Shown here: positions 22,257-33,179 of the stretch, one piece after another
How positions within the stretch are numbered: the first letter of the stretch is position 1
How the letters are laid out: each line of letters begins with the position of its first letter
Origin: Siphonodentalium dalli
Taxonomy: Eukaryota > Mollusca > Scaphopoda > Gadilida > Siphonodentaliidae
DNA: 64,000 nucleotides
NCBI GenBank assembly: GCA_032622095.1
Contig: CP136064.1
Span: 7,807,512-7,871,511 of the forward strand
Direction: 5' to 3'
Made by a program: the position numbers and the translations under genes
Notes under the pieces: generated by a model
Told to the model about the DNA's origin: nothing
What the model saw: only the letters and a program-made list of their open reading frames with translations
The model's database searches: none

Positions 22257-22510
22257 TGTCGATACGCATCGATGTAATTAACATTTTGTGCTGGAGTCGT
22301 AATAACCACGGAGTCGTCTTAACTTATCTATGCTGCGCCATGGAAATAAGTTTAACTCTTATTTATCTGAATCATGCAATATTTCGGAGGCACATTGTCG
22401 ACTGGCTCGTTGGTCTAGGGTACGATTCTCGATTAGGTCCCCCCACTATGGTTGAAAACAGCATAACAAAAGTTACATGCGGTCAATATCTTCATGCTCT
22501 CTTTTCAGAT

Positions 22511-22581
22511 GGCTCGTTGGTCTAGGGGTATGATTCTCGCTTTGGGTGCGAGAGGTCCCGTTTCAAATCCCGGACGAGCCC
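22511..22581 (+). pseudogene. tRNA-Pro with damaged T-arm, unit 32
   Basis: Same lesion as unit 25. Confidence 0.8.
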
Positions 22582-22870
22582 ATCCAACTTTTATGTGACG
22601 TGTATGGCAGGGAATTAATCTTATCTCTTATGTCTTCGCATTTTAACATTGTGCGTGTAAAACAAAATCATATGTTTCAATCTCAACGAAGATTTGCTTT
22701 ATTCGTCAAGAGCGAAAGAAAAGAAAAATGAAAGAATGCAAACAAATCCTTATTTCGTGCAATGTTTGTCGTCCTGTGTTGTAAATTTTCAATTTAGTTC
22801 ACATTCTTGAGGATATGTGACCGTTTTCAAGCGAAAATTCGATACAAAAATTTCGGCCCACCTGACAATT

Positions 22871-22943
22871 TGGAGAATCCGGGCATCGATCCCGGTACCT
22901 CTCGCATGCTAAGCGAGCGCTCTACCATATGAGCTAATCCCCC
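22871..22943 (-). tRNA. tRNA-Ala(AGC), unit 33
   Basis: Consensus copy with T5 terminator. Confidence 0.93.
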
Positions 22944-23197
22944 TGTCGATACGCATCGATGTAATTAACATTTTGTGCTGGAGTCGTAATAACCACGGAG
23001 TCGTCTTAACTTATCTATGCTGCGCCATGGAAATAAGTTTAACTCTTATTTATCTGAATCATGCAATATTTCGGAGGCACATTGTCGACTGGCTCGTTGG
23101 TCTAGGGTACGATTCTCGATTAGGTCCCCCCACTATGGTTGAAAACAGCATAACAAAAGTTACATGCAGTTAATATCTTCATGCTCTCTTTTCAGAT

Positions 23198-23269
23198 GGC
23201 TCGTTGGTCTAGGGGTATGATTCTCGCTTTGGGTGCGAGAGGTCCCGGGTTCAAATCCCGGACGAGCCC
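23198..23269 (+). tRNA. tRNA-Pro(TGG), unit 33
   Basis: Gene consensus; CAGTTAATATC spacer. Confidence 0.95.
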
Positions 23270-23558
23270 ATCCAACTTTTATGTGACGTGTATGGCAGGG
23301 AATTAATCTTATCTCTTATGTCTTCGCATTTTAACATTGTGCGTGTAAAACAAAATCATATGTTTCAATCTCAACGAAGATTTGCTTTATTCGTCAAGAG
23401 CGAAAGAAAAGAAAAATGAAAGAATGCGAACAAATCCTTATTTCGTGCAATGTTTGTCGTCCTGTGTTGTAAATTTTCAATTTAGTTCACATTCTTGAGG
23501 ATATGTGACCGTTTTCAAGCGAAAATTCGATACAAATATTTCGGCCCACCTGACAATT

Positions 23559-23631
23559 TGGAGAATCCGGGCATCGATCCCGGTACCTCTCGCATGCTAA
23601 GCGAGCGCTCTACCATATGAGCTAATCCCCC
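23559..23631 (-). tRNA. tRNA-Ala(AGC), unit 34, T5 lost
   Basis: Gene consensus; interrupted T5. Confidence 0.92.
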
Positions 23632-23885
23632 TGTCGATACGCATCGATGTAATTAACATTTTGTGCTGGAGTCGTAATAACCACGGAGTCGTCTTAACTT
23701 ATCTATGCTGCGCCATGGAAATAAGTTTAACTCTTATTTATCTGAATCATGCAATATTTCGGAGGCACATTGTCGACTGGCTCGTTGGTCTAGGGTACGA
23801 TTCTCGATTAGGTCCCCCCACTATGGTTGAAAACAGCATAACAAAAGTTACATGCGGTCAATATCTTCATGCTCTCTTTTCAGAT

Positions 23886-23957
23886 GGCTCGTTGGTCTAG
23901 GGGTATGATTCTCGCTTTGGGTGCGAGAGGTCCCGGGTTCAAATCCCGGACGAGCCC
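23886..23957 (+). tRNA. tRNA-Pro(TGG), unit 34
   Basis: Consensus copy in a long unit. Confidence 0.95.
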
Positions 23958-24462
23958 ATCCAACTTTTATGTGACGTGTATGGCAGGGAATTAATCTTAT
24001 CTCTTATGTCTTCGCATTTTAACATTGTGCGTGTAAAACCAAAGCATATGTTTCAATCTCAACGAAGATTTGCTTTATTCGTCAAGAGCGAAAGAAAAGA
24101 AAAATGAAAGAATGCAAACAAATCCTTATTTCGTGCAATGTTTGTCGTCCTGTGTACTTTCGGTTGATAATTGGATACAAAACACTCACCAGACGAGAAC
24201 CCTGATTCAGCTTCATGCGACAGAGGATATCCGTCATTATCTTCCCCCAAACAGCGTGAATGTGCATTGTTCCATCCGGCCTTTGTGACGTAGGGTTTCC
24301 ATGACCAGCGCTACCGAGCGACAGTGAAGCAACTCGAGCGTCATCGAATCTGATGTAGAAATGTTTTGTGTTGTAAATTTTCAATTTAGTTCACATTCTT
24401 GAGGATATGTGACCGTTTTCAAGCGAAAATTCGATACAAAAATTTCGGCCCACCTGACAATT

Positions 24463-24535
24463 TGGAGAATCCGGGCATCGATCCCGGTACCTCTCGCATG
24501 CTAGGCGAGCGCTCTACCATATGAGCTAATCCCCC
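24463..24535 (-). tRNA. tRNA-Ala(AGC), unit 35, C32 variant
   Basis: C at loop position 32. Confidence 0.92.
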
Positions 24536-24789
24536 TGTCGATACGCATCGATGTAATTAACATTTTGTGCTGGAGTCGTAATAACCACGGAGTCGTCTTA
24601 ACTTATCTATGCTGCGCCATGGAAATAAGTTTAACTCTTATTTATCTGAATCATGCAATATTTCGGAGGCACATTGTCGACTGGCTCGTTGGTCTAGGGT
24701 ACGATTCTCGATTAGGTCCCCCCACTATGGTTGAAAACAGCATAACAAAAGTTACATGCGGTCAATATCTTCATGCTCTCTTTTCAGAT

Positions 24790-24860
24790 GGCTCGTTGGT
24801 CTAGGGGTATGATTCTCGCTTTGGGTGCGAGAGGTCCCGTTTCAAATCCCGGACGAGCCC
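24790..24860 (+). pseudogene. tRNA-Pro with damaged T-arm, unit 35
   Basis: Same lesion as unit 25. Confidence 0.8.
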
Positions 24861-25149
24861 ATCCAACTTTTATGTGACGTGTATGGCAGGGAATTAATCT
24901 TATCTCTTATGTCTTCGCATTTTAACATTGTGCGTGTAAAACAAAATCATATGTTTCAATCTCAACGAAGATTTGCTTTATTCGTCAAGAGCGAAAGAAA
25001 AGAAAAATGAAAGAATGCAAACAAATCCTTATTTCGTGCAATGTTTGTCGTCCTGTGTTGTAAATTTTCAATTTAGTTCACATTCTTGAGGATATGTGAC
25101 CGTTTTCAAGCGAAAATTCGATACAAAAATTTCGGCCCACCTGACAATT

Positions 25150-25222
25150 TGGAGAATCCGGGCATCGATCCCGGTACCTCTCGCATGCTAAGCGAGCGCT
25201 CTACCATATGAGCTAATCCCCC
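25150..25222 (-). tRNA. tRNA-Ala(AGC), unit 36
   Basis: Consensus copy with T5 terminator. Confidence 0.93.
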
Positions 25223-25476
25223 TGTCGATACGCATCGATGTAATTAACATTTTGTGCTGGAGTCGTAATAACCACGGAGTCGTCTTAACTTATCTATGCT
25301 GCGCCATGGAAATAAGTTTAACTCTTATTTATCTGAATCATGCAATATTTCGGAGGCACATTGTCGACTGGCTCGTTGGTCTAGGGTACGATTCTCGATT
25401 AGGTCCCCCCACTATGGTTGAAAACAGCATAACAAAAGTTACATGCAGTTAATATCTTCATGCTCTCTTTTCAGAT

Positions 25477-25548
25477 GGCTCGTTGGTCTAGGGGTATGAT
25501 TCTCGCTTTGGGTGCGAGAGGTCCCGGGTTCAAATCCCGGACGAGCCC
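25477..25548 (+). tRNA. tRNA-Pro(TGG), unit 36
   Basis: Gene consensus; CAGTTAATATC spacer. Confidence 0.95.
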
Positions 25549-25837
25549 ATCCAACTTTTATGTGACGTGTATGGCAGGGAATTAATCTTATCTCTTATGT
25601 CTTCGCATTTTAACATTGTGCGTGTAAAACAAAATCATATGTTTCAATCTCAACGAAGATTTGCTTTATTCGTCAAGAGCGAAAGAAAAGAAAAATGAAA
25701 GAATGCGAACAAATCCTTATTTCGTGCAATGTTTGTCGTCCTGTGTTGTAAATTTTCAATTTAGTTCACATTCTTGAGGATATGTGACCGTTTTCAAGCG
25801 AAAATTCGATACAAATATTTCGGCCCACCTGACAATT

Positions 25838-25910
25838 TGGAGAATCCGGGCATCGATCCCGGTACCTCTCGCATGCTAAGCGAGCGCTCTACCATATGAG
25901 CTAATCCCCC
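25838..25910 (-). tRNA. tRNA-Ala(AGC), unit 37, T5 lost
   Basis: Gene consensus; interrupted T5. Confidence 0.92.
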
Positions 25911-26164
25911 TGTCGATACGCATCGATGTAATTAACATTTTGTGCTGGAGTCGTAATAACCACGGAGTCGTCTTAACTTATCTATGCTGCGCCATGGAAA
26001 TAAGTTTAACTCTTATTTATCTGAATCATGCAATATTTCGGAGGCACATTGTCGACTGGCTCGTTGGTCTAGGGTACGATTCTCGATTAGGTCCCCCCAC
26101 TATGGTTGAAAACAGCATAACAAAAGTTACATGCGGTCAATATCTTCATGCTCTCTTTTCAGAT

Positions 26165-26236
26165 GGCTCGTTGGTCTAGGGGTATGATTCTCGCTTTGGG
26201 TGCGAGAGGTCCCGGGTTCAAATCCCGGACGAGCCC
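26165..26236 (+). tRNA. tRNA-Pro(TGG), unit 37
   Basis: Consensus copy in a long unit. Confidence 0.95.
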
Positions 26237-26741
26237 ATCCAACTTTTATGTGACGTGTATGGCAGGGAATTAATCTTATCTCTTATGTCTTCGCATTTTA
26301 ACATTGTGCGTGTAAAACCAAAGCATATGTTTCAATCTCAACGAAGATTTGCTTTATTCGTCAAGAGCGAAAGAAAAGAAAAATGAAAGAATGCAAACAA
26401 ATCCTTATTTCGTGCAATGTTTGTCGTCCTGTGTACTTTCGGTTGATAATTGGATACAAAACACTCACCAGACGAGAACCCTGATTCAGCTTCATGCGAC
26501 AGAGGATATCCGTCATTATCTTCCCCCAAACAGCGCGAATGTGCATTGTTCCATCCGGCCTTTGTGACGTAGGGTTTCCATGACCAGCGCTACCGAGCGA
26601 CAGTGAAGCAACTCGAGCGTCATCGAATCTGATGTAGAAATGTTTTGTGTTGTAAATTTTCAATTTAGTTCACATTCTTGAGGATATGTGACCGTTTTCA
26701 AGCGAAAATTCGATACAAAAATTTCGGCCCACCTGACAATT

Positions 26742-26814
26742 TGGAGAATCCGGGCATCGATCCCGGTACCTCTCGCATGCTAGGCGAGCGCTCTACCATA
26801 TGAGCTAATCCCCC
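26742..26814 (-). tRNA. tRNA-Ala(AGC), unit 38, C32 variant
   Basis: C at loop position 32. Confidence 0.92.
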
Positions 26815-27068
26815 TGTCGATACGCATCGATGTAATTAACATTTTGTGCTGGAGTCGTAATAACCACGGAGTCGTCTTAACTTATCTATGCTGCGCCATG
26901 GAAATAAGTTTAACTCTTATTTATCTGAATCATGCAATATTTCGGAGGCACATTGTCGACTGGCTCGTTGGTCTAGGGTACGATTCTCGATTAGGTCCCC
27001 CCACTATGGTTGAAAACAGCATAACAAAAGTTACATGCGGTCAATATCTTCATGCTCTCTTTTCAGAT

Positions 27069-27139
27069 GGCTCGTTGGTCTAGGGGTATGATTCTCGCTT
27101 TGGGTGCGAGAGGTCCCGTTTCAAATCCCGGACGAGCCC
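27069..27139 (+). pseudogene. tRNA-Pro with damaged T-arm, unit 38
   Basis: Same lesion as unit 25. Confidence 0.8.
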
Positions 27140-27428
27140 ATCCAACTTTTATGTGACGTGTATGGCAGGGAATTAATCTTATCTCTTATGTCTTCGCATT
27201 TTAACATTGTGCGTGTAAAACAAAATCATATGTTTCAATCTCAACGAAGATTTGCTTTATTCGTCAAGAGCGAAAGAAAAGAAAAATGAAAGAATGCAAA
27301 CAAATCCTTATTTCGTGCAATGTTTGTCGTCCTGTGTTGTAAATTTTCAATTTAGTTCACATTCTTGAGGATATGTGACCGTTTTCAAGCGAAAATTCGA
27401 TACAAAAATTTCGGCCCACCTGACAATT

Positions 27429-27501
27429 TGGAGAATCCGGGCATCGATCCCGGTACCTCTCGCATGCTAAGCGAGCGCTCTACCATATGAGCTAATCCCC
27501 C
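27429..27501 (-). tRNA. tRNA-Ala(AGC), unit 39
   Basis: Consensus copy with T5 terminator. Confidence 0.93.
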
Positions 27502-27755
27502 TGTCGATACGCATCGATGTAATTAACATTTTGTGCTGGAGTCGTAATAACCACGGAGTCGTCTTAACTTATCTATGCTGCGCCATGGAAATAAGTTTAA
27601 CTCTTATTTATCTGAATCATGCAATATTTCGGAGGCACATTGTCGACTGGCTCGTTGGTCTAGGGTACGATTCTCGATTAGGTCCCCCCACTATGGTTGA
27701 AAACAGCATAACAAAAGTTACATGCAGTTAATATCTTCATGCTCTCTTTTCAGAT

Positions 27756-27827
27756 GGCTCGTTGGTCTAGGGGTATGATTCTCGCTTTGGGTGCGAGAGG
27801 TCCCGGGTTCAAATCCCGGACGAGCCC
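27756..27827 (+). tRNA. tRNA-Pro(TGG), unit 39
   Basis: Gene consensus; CAGTTAATATC spacer. Confidence 0.95.
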
Positions 27828-28116
27828 ATCCAACTTTTATGTGACGTGTATGGCAGGGAATTAATCTTATCTCTTATGTCTTCGCATTTTAACATTGTGC
27901 GTGTAAAACAAAATCATATGTTTCAATCTCAACGAAGATTTGCTTTATTCGTCAAGAGCGAAAGAAAAGAAAAATGAAAGAATGCGAACAAATCCTTATT
28001 TCGTGCAATGTTTGTCGTCCTGTGTTGTAAATTTTCAATTTAGTTCACATTCTTGAGGATATGTGACCGTTTTCAAGCGAAAATTCGATACAAATATTTC
28101 GGCCCACCTGACAATT

Positions 28117-28189
28117 TGGAGAATCCGGGCATCGATCCCGGTACCTCTCGCATGCTAAGCGAGCGCTCTACCATATGAGCTAATCCCCC
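28117..28189 (-). tRNA. tRNA-Ala(AGC), unit 40, T5 lost
   Basis: Gene consensus; interrupted T5. Confidence 0.92.
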
Positions 28190-28443
28190 TGTCGATACGC
28201 ATCGATGTAATTAACATTTTGTGCTGGAGTCGTAATAACCACGGAGTCGTCTTAACTTATCTATGCTGCGCCATGGAAATAAGTTTAACTCTTATTTATC
28301 TGAATCATGCAATATTTCGGAGGCACATTGTCGACTGGCTCGTTGGTCTAGGGTACGATTCTCGATTAGGTCCCCCCACTATGGTTGAAAACAGCATAAC
28401 AAAAGTTACATGCGGTCAATATCTTCATGCTCTCTTTTCAGAT

Positions 28444-28515
28444 GGCTCGTTGGTCTAGGGGTATGATTCTCGCTTTGGGTGCGAGAGGTCCCGGGTTCAA
28501 ATCCCGGACGAGCCC
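28444..28515 (+). tRNA. tRNA-Pro(TGG), unit 40
   Basis: Consensus copy in a long unit. Confidence 0.95.
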
Positions 28516-29020
28516 ATCCAACTTTTATGTGACGTGTATGGCAGGGAATTAATCTTATCTCTTATGTCTTCGCATTTTAACATTGTGCGTGTAAAACCAA
28601 AGCATATGTTTCAATCTCAACGAAGATTTGCTTTATTCGTCAAGAGCGAAAGAAAAGAAAAATGAAAGAATGCAAACAAATCCTTATTTCGTGCAATGTT
28701 TGTCGTCCTGTGTACTTTCGGTTGATAATTGGATACAAAACACTCACCAGACGAGAACCCTGATTCAGCTTCATGCGACAGAGGATATCCGTCATTATCT
28801 TCCCCCAAACAGCGCGAATGTGCATTGTTCCATCCGGCCTTTGTGACGTAGGGTTTCCATGACCAGCGCTACCGAGCGACAGTGAAGCAACTCGAGCGTC
28901 ATCGAATCTGATGTAGAAATGTTTTGTGTTGTAAATTTTCAATTTAGTTCACATTCTTGAGGATATGTGACCGTTTTCAAGCGAAAATTCGATACAAAAA
29001 TTTCGGCCCACCTGACAATT

Positions 29021-29093
29021 TGGAGAATCCGGGCATCGATCCCGGTACCTCTCGCATGCTAGGCGAGCGCTCTACCATATGAGCTAATCCCCC
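29021..29093 (-). tRNA. tRNA-Ala(AGC), unit 41, C32 variant
   Basis: C at loop position 32. Confidence 0.92.
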
Positions 29094-29347
29094 TGTCGAT
29101 ACGCATCGATGTAATTAACATTTTGTGCTGGAGTCGTAATAACCACGGAGTCGTCTTAACTTATCTATGCTGCGCCATGGAAATAAGTTTAACTCTTATT
29201 TATCTGAATCATGCAATATTTCGGAGGCACATTGTCGACTGGCTCGTTGGTCTAGGGTACGATTCTCGATTAGGTCCCCCCACTATGGTTGAAAACAGCA
29301 TAACAAAAGTTACATGCGGTCAATATCTTCATGCTCTCTTTTCAGAT

Positions 29348-29418
29348 GGCTCGTTGGTCTAGGGGTATGATTCTCGCTTTGGGTGCGAGAGGTCCCGTTT
29401 CAAATCCCGGACGAGCCC
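29348..29418 (+). pseudogene. tRNA-Pro with damaged T-arm, unit 41
   Basis: Same lesion as unit 25. Confidence 0.8.
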
Positions 29419-29707
29419 ATCCAACTTTTATGTGACGTGTATGGCAGGGAATTAATCTTATCTCTTATGTCTTCGCATTTTAACATTGTGCGTGTAAAAC
29501 AAAATCATATGTTTCAATCTCAACGAAGATTTGCTTTATTCGTCAAGAGCGAAAGAAAAGAAAAATGAAAGAATGCAAACAAATCCTTATTTCGTGCAAT
29601 GTTTGTCGTCCTGTGTTGTAAATTTTCAATTTAGTTCACATTCTTGAGGATATGTGACCGTTTTCAAGCGAAAATTCGATACAAAAATTTCGGCCCACCT
29701 GACAATT

Positions 29708-29780
29708 TGGAGAATCCGGGCATCGATCCCGGTACCTCTCGCATGCTAAGCGAGCGCTCTACCATATGAGCTAATCCCCC
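29708..29780 (-). tRNA. tRNA-Ala(AGC), unit 42
   Basis: Consensus copy with T5 terminator. Confidence 0.93.
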
Positions 29781-30034
29781 TGTCGATACGCATCGATGTA
29801 ATTAACATTTTGTGCTGGAGTCGTAATAACCACGGAGTCGTCTTAACTTATCTATGCTGCGCCATGGAAATAAGTTTAACTCTTATTTATCTGAATCATG
29901 CAATATTTCGGAGGCACATTGTCGACTGGCTCGTTGGTCTAGGGTACGATTCTCGATTAGGTCCCCCCACTATGGTTGAAAACAGCATAACAAAAGTTAC
30001 ATGCAGTTAATATCTTCATGCTCTCTTTTCAGAT

Positions 30035-30106
30035 GGCTCGTTGGTCTAGGGGTATGATTCTCGCTTTGGGTGCGAGAGGTCCCGGGTTCAAATCCCGGAC
30101 GAGCCC
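30035..30106 (+). tRNA. tRNA-Pro(TGG), unit 42
   Basis: Gene consensus; CAGTTAATATC spacer. Confidence 0.95.
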
Positions 30107-30395
30107 ATCCAACTTTTATGTGACGTGTATGGCAGGGAATTAATCTTATCTCTTATGTCTTCGCATTTTAACATTGTGCGTGTAAAACAAAATCATATGT
30201 TTCAATCTCAACGAAGATTTGCTTTATTCGTCAAGAGCGAAAGAAAAGAAAAATGAAAGAATGCGAACAAATCCTTATTTCGTGCAATGTTTGTCGTCCT
30301 GTGTTGTAAATTTTCAATTTAGTTCACATTCTTGAGGATATGTGACCGTTTTCAAGCGAAAATTCGATACAAATATTTCGGCCCACCTGACAATT

Positions 30396-30468
30396 TGGAG
30401 AATCCGGGCATCGATCCCGGTACCTCTCGCATGCTAAGCGAGCGCTCTACCATATGAGCTAATCCCCC
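30396..30468 (-). tRNA. tRNA-Ala(AGC), unit 43, T5 lost
   Basis: Gene consensus; interrupted T5. Confidence 0.92.
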
Positions 30469-30722
30469 TGTCGATACGCATCGATGTAATTAACATTTTG
30501 TGCTGGAGTCGTAATAACCACGGAGTCGTCTTAACTTATCTATGCTGCGCCATGGAAATAAGTTTAACTCTTATTTATCTGAATCATGCAATATTTCGGA
30601 GGCACATTGTCGACTGGCTCGTTGGTCTAGGGTACGATTCTCGATTAGGTCCCCCCACTATGGTTGAAAACAGCATAACAAAAGTTACATGCGGTCAATA
30701 TCTTCATGCTCTCTTTTCAGAT

Positions 30723-30794
30723 GGCTCGTTGGTCTAGGGGTATGATTCTCGCTTTGGGTGCGAGAGGTCCCGGGTTCAAATCCCGGACGAGCCC
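30723..30794 (+). tRNA. tRNA-Pro(TGG), unit 43
   Basis: Consensus copy in a long unit. Confidence 0.95.
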
Positions 30795-31299
30795 ATCCAA
30801 CTTTTATGTGACGTGTATGGCAGGGAATTAATCTTATCTCTTATGTCTTCGCATTTTAACATTGTGCGTGTATAACAAAATCATATGTTTCAATCTCAAC
30901 GAAGATTTGCTTTATTCGTCAAGAGCGAAAGAAAAGAAAAATGAAAGAATGCAAACAAATCCTTATTTCGTGCAATGTTTGTCGTCCTGTGTACTTTCGG
31001 TTGATAATTGGATACAAAACACTCACCAGACGAGAACCCTGATTCAGCTTCATGCGACAGAGGATATCCGTCATTGTCTTCCTCCAAACAGCGCGAATGT
31101 GCATTGTTCCATCCGGCCTTTGTGACGTAGGGTTTCCATGACCAGCGCTACCGAGCGACAGTGAAGCAACTCGAGCGTCATCGAATCTGATGTAGAAATG
31201 TTTTGTGTTGTAAATTTTCAATTTAGTTCACATTCTTGAGGATATGTGACCGTTTTCAAGCGAAAATTCGATACAAAAATTTCGGCCCACCTGACAATT

Positions 31300-31372
31300 T
31301 GGAGAATCCGGGCATCGATCCCGGTACCTCTCGCATGCTAAGCGAGCGCTCTACCATATGAGCTAATCCCCC
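31300..31372 (-). tRNA. tRNA-Ala(AGC), unit 44
   Basis: Consensus copy with T5 terminator; not the C32 form. Confidence 0.93.
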
Positions 31373-31626
31373 TGTCGATACGCATCGATGTAATTAACAT
31401 TTTGTGCTGGAGTCGTAATAACCACGGAGTCGTCTTAACTTATCTATGCTGCGCCATGGAAATAAGTTTAACTCTTATTTATCTGAATCATGCAATATTT
31501 CGGAGGCACATTGTCGACTGGCTCGTTGGTCTAGGGTACGATTCTCGATTAGGTCCCCCCACTATGGTTGAAAACAGCATAACAAAAGTTACATGCGGTC
31601 AATATCTTCATGCTCTCTTTTCAGAT

Positions 31627-31697
31627 GGCTCGTTGGTCTAGGGGTATGATTCTCGCTTTGGGTGCGAGAGGTCCCGTTTCAAATCCCGGACGAGCCC
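31627..31697 (+). pseudogene. tRNA-Pro with damaged T-arm, unit 44
   Basis: Same lesion as unit 25. Confidence 0.8.
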
Positions 31698-31986
31698 ATC
31701 CAACTTTTATGTGACGTGTATGGCAGGGAATTAATCTTATCTCTTATGTCTTCGCATTTTAACATTGTGCGTGTAAAACAAAATCATATGTTTCAATCTC
31801 AACGAAGATTTGCTTTATTCGTCAAGAGCGAAAGAAAAGAAAAATGAAAGAATGCAAACAAATCCTTATTTCGTGCAATGTTTGTCGTCCTGTGTTGTAA
31901 ATTTTCAATTTAGTTCACATTCTTGAGGATATGTGACCGTTTTCAAGCGAAAATTCGATACAAAAATTTCGGCCCACCTGACAATT

Positions 31987-32059
31987 TGGAGAATCCGGGC
32001 ATCGATCCCGGTACCTCTCGCATGCTAAGCGAGCGCTCTACCATATGAGCTAATCCCCC
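31987..32059 (-). tRNA. tRNA-Ala(AGC), unit 45
   Basis: Consensus copy with T5 terminator; last complete tRNA before the 14-kb insertion. Confidence 0.93.
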
Positions 32060-32313
32060 TGTCGATACGCATCGATGTAATTAACATTTTGTGCTGGAGT
32101 CGTAATAACCACGGAGTCGTCTTAACTTATCTATGCTGCGCCATGGAAATAAGTTTAACTCTTATTTATCTGAATCATGCAATATTTCGGAGGCACATTG
32201 TCGACTGGCTCGTTGGTCTAGGGTACGATTCTCGATTAGGTCCCCCCACTATGGTTGAAAACAGCATAACAAAAGTTACATGCGGTCAATATCTTCATGC
32301 TCTCTTTTCAGAT

Positions 32314-32327
32314 GGCTCGTTGGTCTA
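32314..32327 (+). pseudogene. 5' end of tRNA-Pro split by the 14.2-kb insertion
   Basis: GGCTCGTTGGTCTA only; the break falls inside the A box. The rest of a tRNA-Pro resumes at 46552. TA at 32326-32327 is repeated at 46550-46551 as the target duplication. Confidence 0.93.
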
Positions 32328-32355
32328 CCCATATAAAAATGTACCTGGGTAAATC
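32328..32355 (+). repeat. Left terminal inverted repeat (28 bp)
   Basis: Perfect inverted match to 46522-46549. Confidence 0.93.
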
Positions 32356-32499
32356 CACCCAGGTTTTTTGGGCCGAAACCCAGGTAAAAATCTATCTACC
32401 AAGACATCCACCAACCATCAAGACCCCGCGAAACCTGGGTTTTACCATGATTTACCCACCTGAAACTGGATAAAAACCCTGGTATGGGTAAACCTGGGT

Positions 32500-33175
32500 G
32501 TAATTACCCAGGTGACCACACCCAGGTGTACCCTACCTGGGTGTTTCCCACCCAGGTCTACCCTGGTGTTTCCTACCTGGGTGTTTCCCCACCCAGGTGT
32601 ACCATGGTGTTATTTACCCAGGTGTACCCTGGTGTTTCCTACCTGGGTGTTTCCCATCCAGGTTACCTAGGTGTTATTCACCCAGGTGTACCCTGGTGTT
32701 TCCTACCTGGGTGTTTCCAACCCAGGTGTACCTTGGTGTTATTCACCCAGGTGTACCCTGGTGTTTCCTACCTGGGTGTTTCCCACCCAGGTGTACCTTG
32801 GTGTTATTCACCCAGGTGTACCCTGGTGTTTCCTACCTGGGTGTTCCCCACCCAGGTGTACCTTGATGTTTCCAACCCAGGTATACCTTGGTGTTTTTTT
32901 TACGCCGGTGTACCTTGGTGTTTTCTTACCCAGGTGGATTTCCCATTGAGATGCACCTGGGTTAGAAAACCCCAAGGTACACCCAGGTAAGGAAACACCA
33001 AGGTACACCTGGGCAGGAAAACACCAAGGTACACCTGGGTAAGAAAACACCAAGGTACACCTGGGTAAGAAAACACCAAGGTACACCTGGGTAAGAAAAC
33101 ACCAAGGTACATTTGGTAGGAAACACCAAGGAACACCTGGGTGAATAACACCAAGGTACACCTGGGTGGGGATAC
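32500..33175. repeat. Subterminal inverted array of ACCCAGG/CCTGGGT motifs
   Basis: The left arm (to about 32930) repeats a 65-bp compound unit (two 25-bp ACCCAGGTGTACC blocks plus a 15-bp ACCTGGGTGTTTCCC block). The right arm repeats a 26-bp block, AAGGTACACCTGGGTAAGAA plus AACACC, in the opposite sense. The arms are inverted around about 32945 and could fold into a long hairpin in several registers. Open frames across it simply translate the repeat. Confidence 0.85.
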
Positions 33176-33179
33176 CAAA

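Larger units (their letters stand above)
1..32327. repeat. Tandem tRNA-Ala(AGC)/tRNA-Pro(TGG) array, units 1-45
   Basis: Each unit reads left to right: tRNA-Ala on the minus strand, a 254-bp divergent spacer holding a decayed tRNA-Pro, tRNA-Pro on the plus strand, then a convergent spacer of 289 bp (505 bp in long units). Units 1-24 are spaced exactly 688 bp; later spacing is 904, 687 and 688 bp. Copies differ by only a few bases, showing recent homogenisation. Multi-copy tRNA arrays are known elsewhere (Xenopus, Entamoeba, Arabidopsis Pro and Tyr/Ser clusters); I do not recall this Ala/Pro pairing. Unequal exchange is the likely driver. The left edge continues outside the window. Confidence 0.97.
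15825..32327. repeat. Higher-order repeat block (units 24-45)
   Basis: Unit spacing cycles through 904, 687 and usually 688 bp, giving a period of 2279 bp (for example unit starts 23661, 25940, 28219, 30498) or 1591 bp when the 688 unit is skipped. The three members are diagnosable: the long unit has the 216-bp segment and a broken tRNA-Ala T5; the 687-bp unit has the damaged tRNA-Pro; the 688-bp unit has CAGTTAATATC in the divergent spacer. This is higher-order repeat logic as in centromeric satellites, applied to tRNA genes. Confidence 0.92.

Noticed and set aside
1-32327. CRISPR or bacterial tRNA operon
   Set aside because: Repeats are 688 bp with no spacer pattern, and the tRNA genes are eukaryotic in structure and neighbourhood.
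1-32327. Assembly artefact from over-expanded repeat
   Set aside because: Cannot be fully excluded, but copy-specific variants, ordered registers and unique insertions argue for a true array. Read depth would decide.
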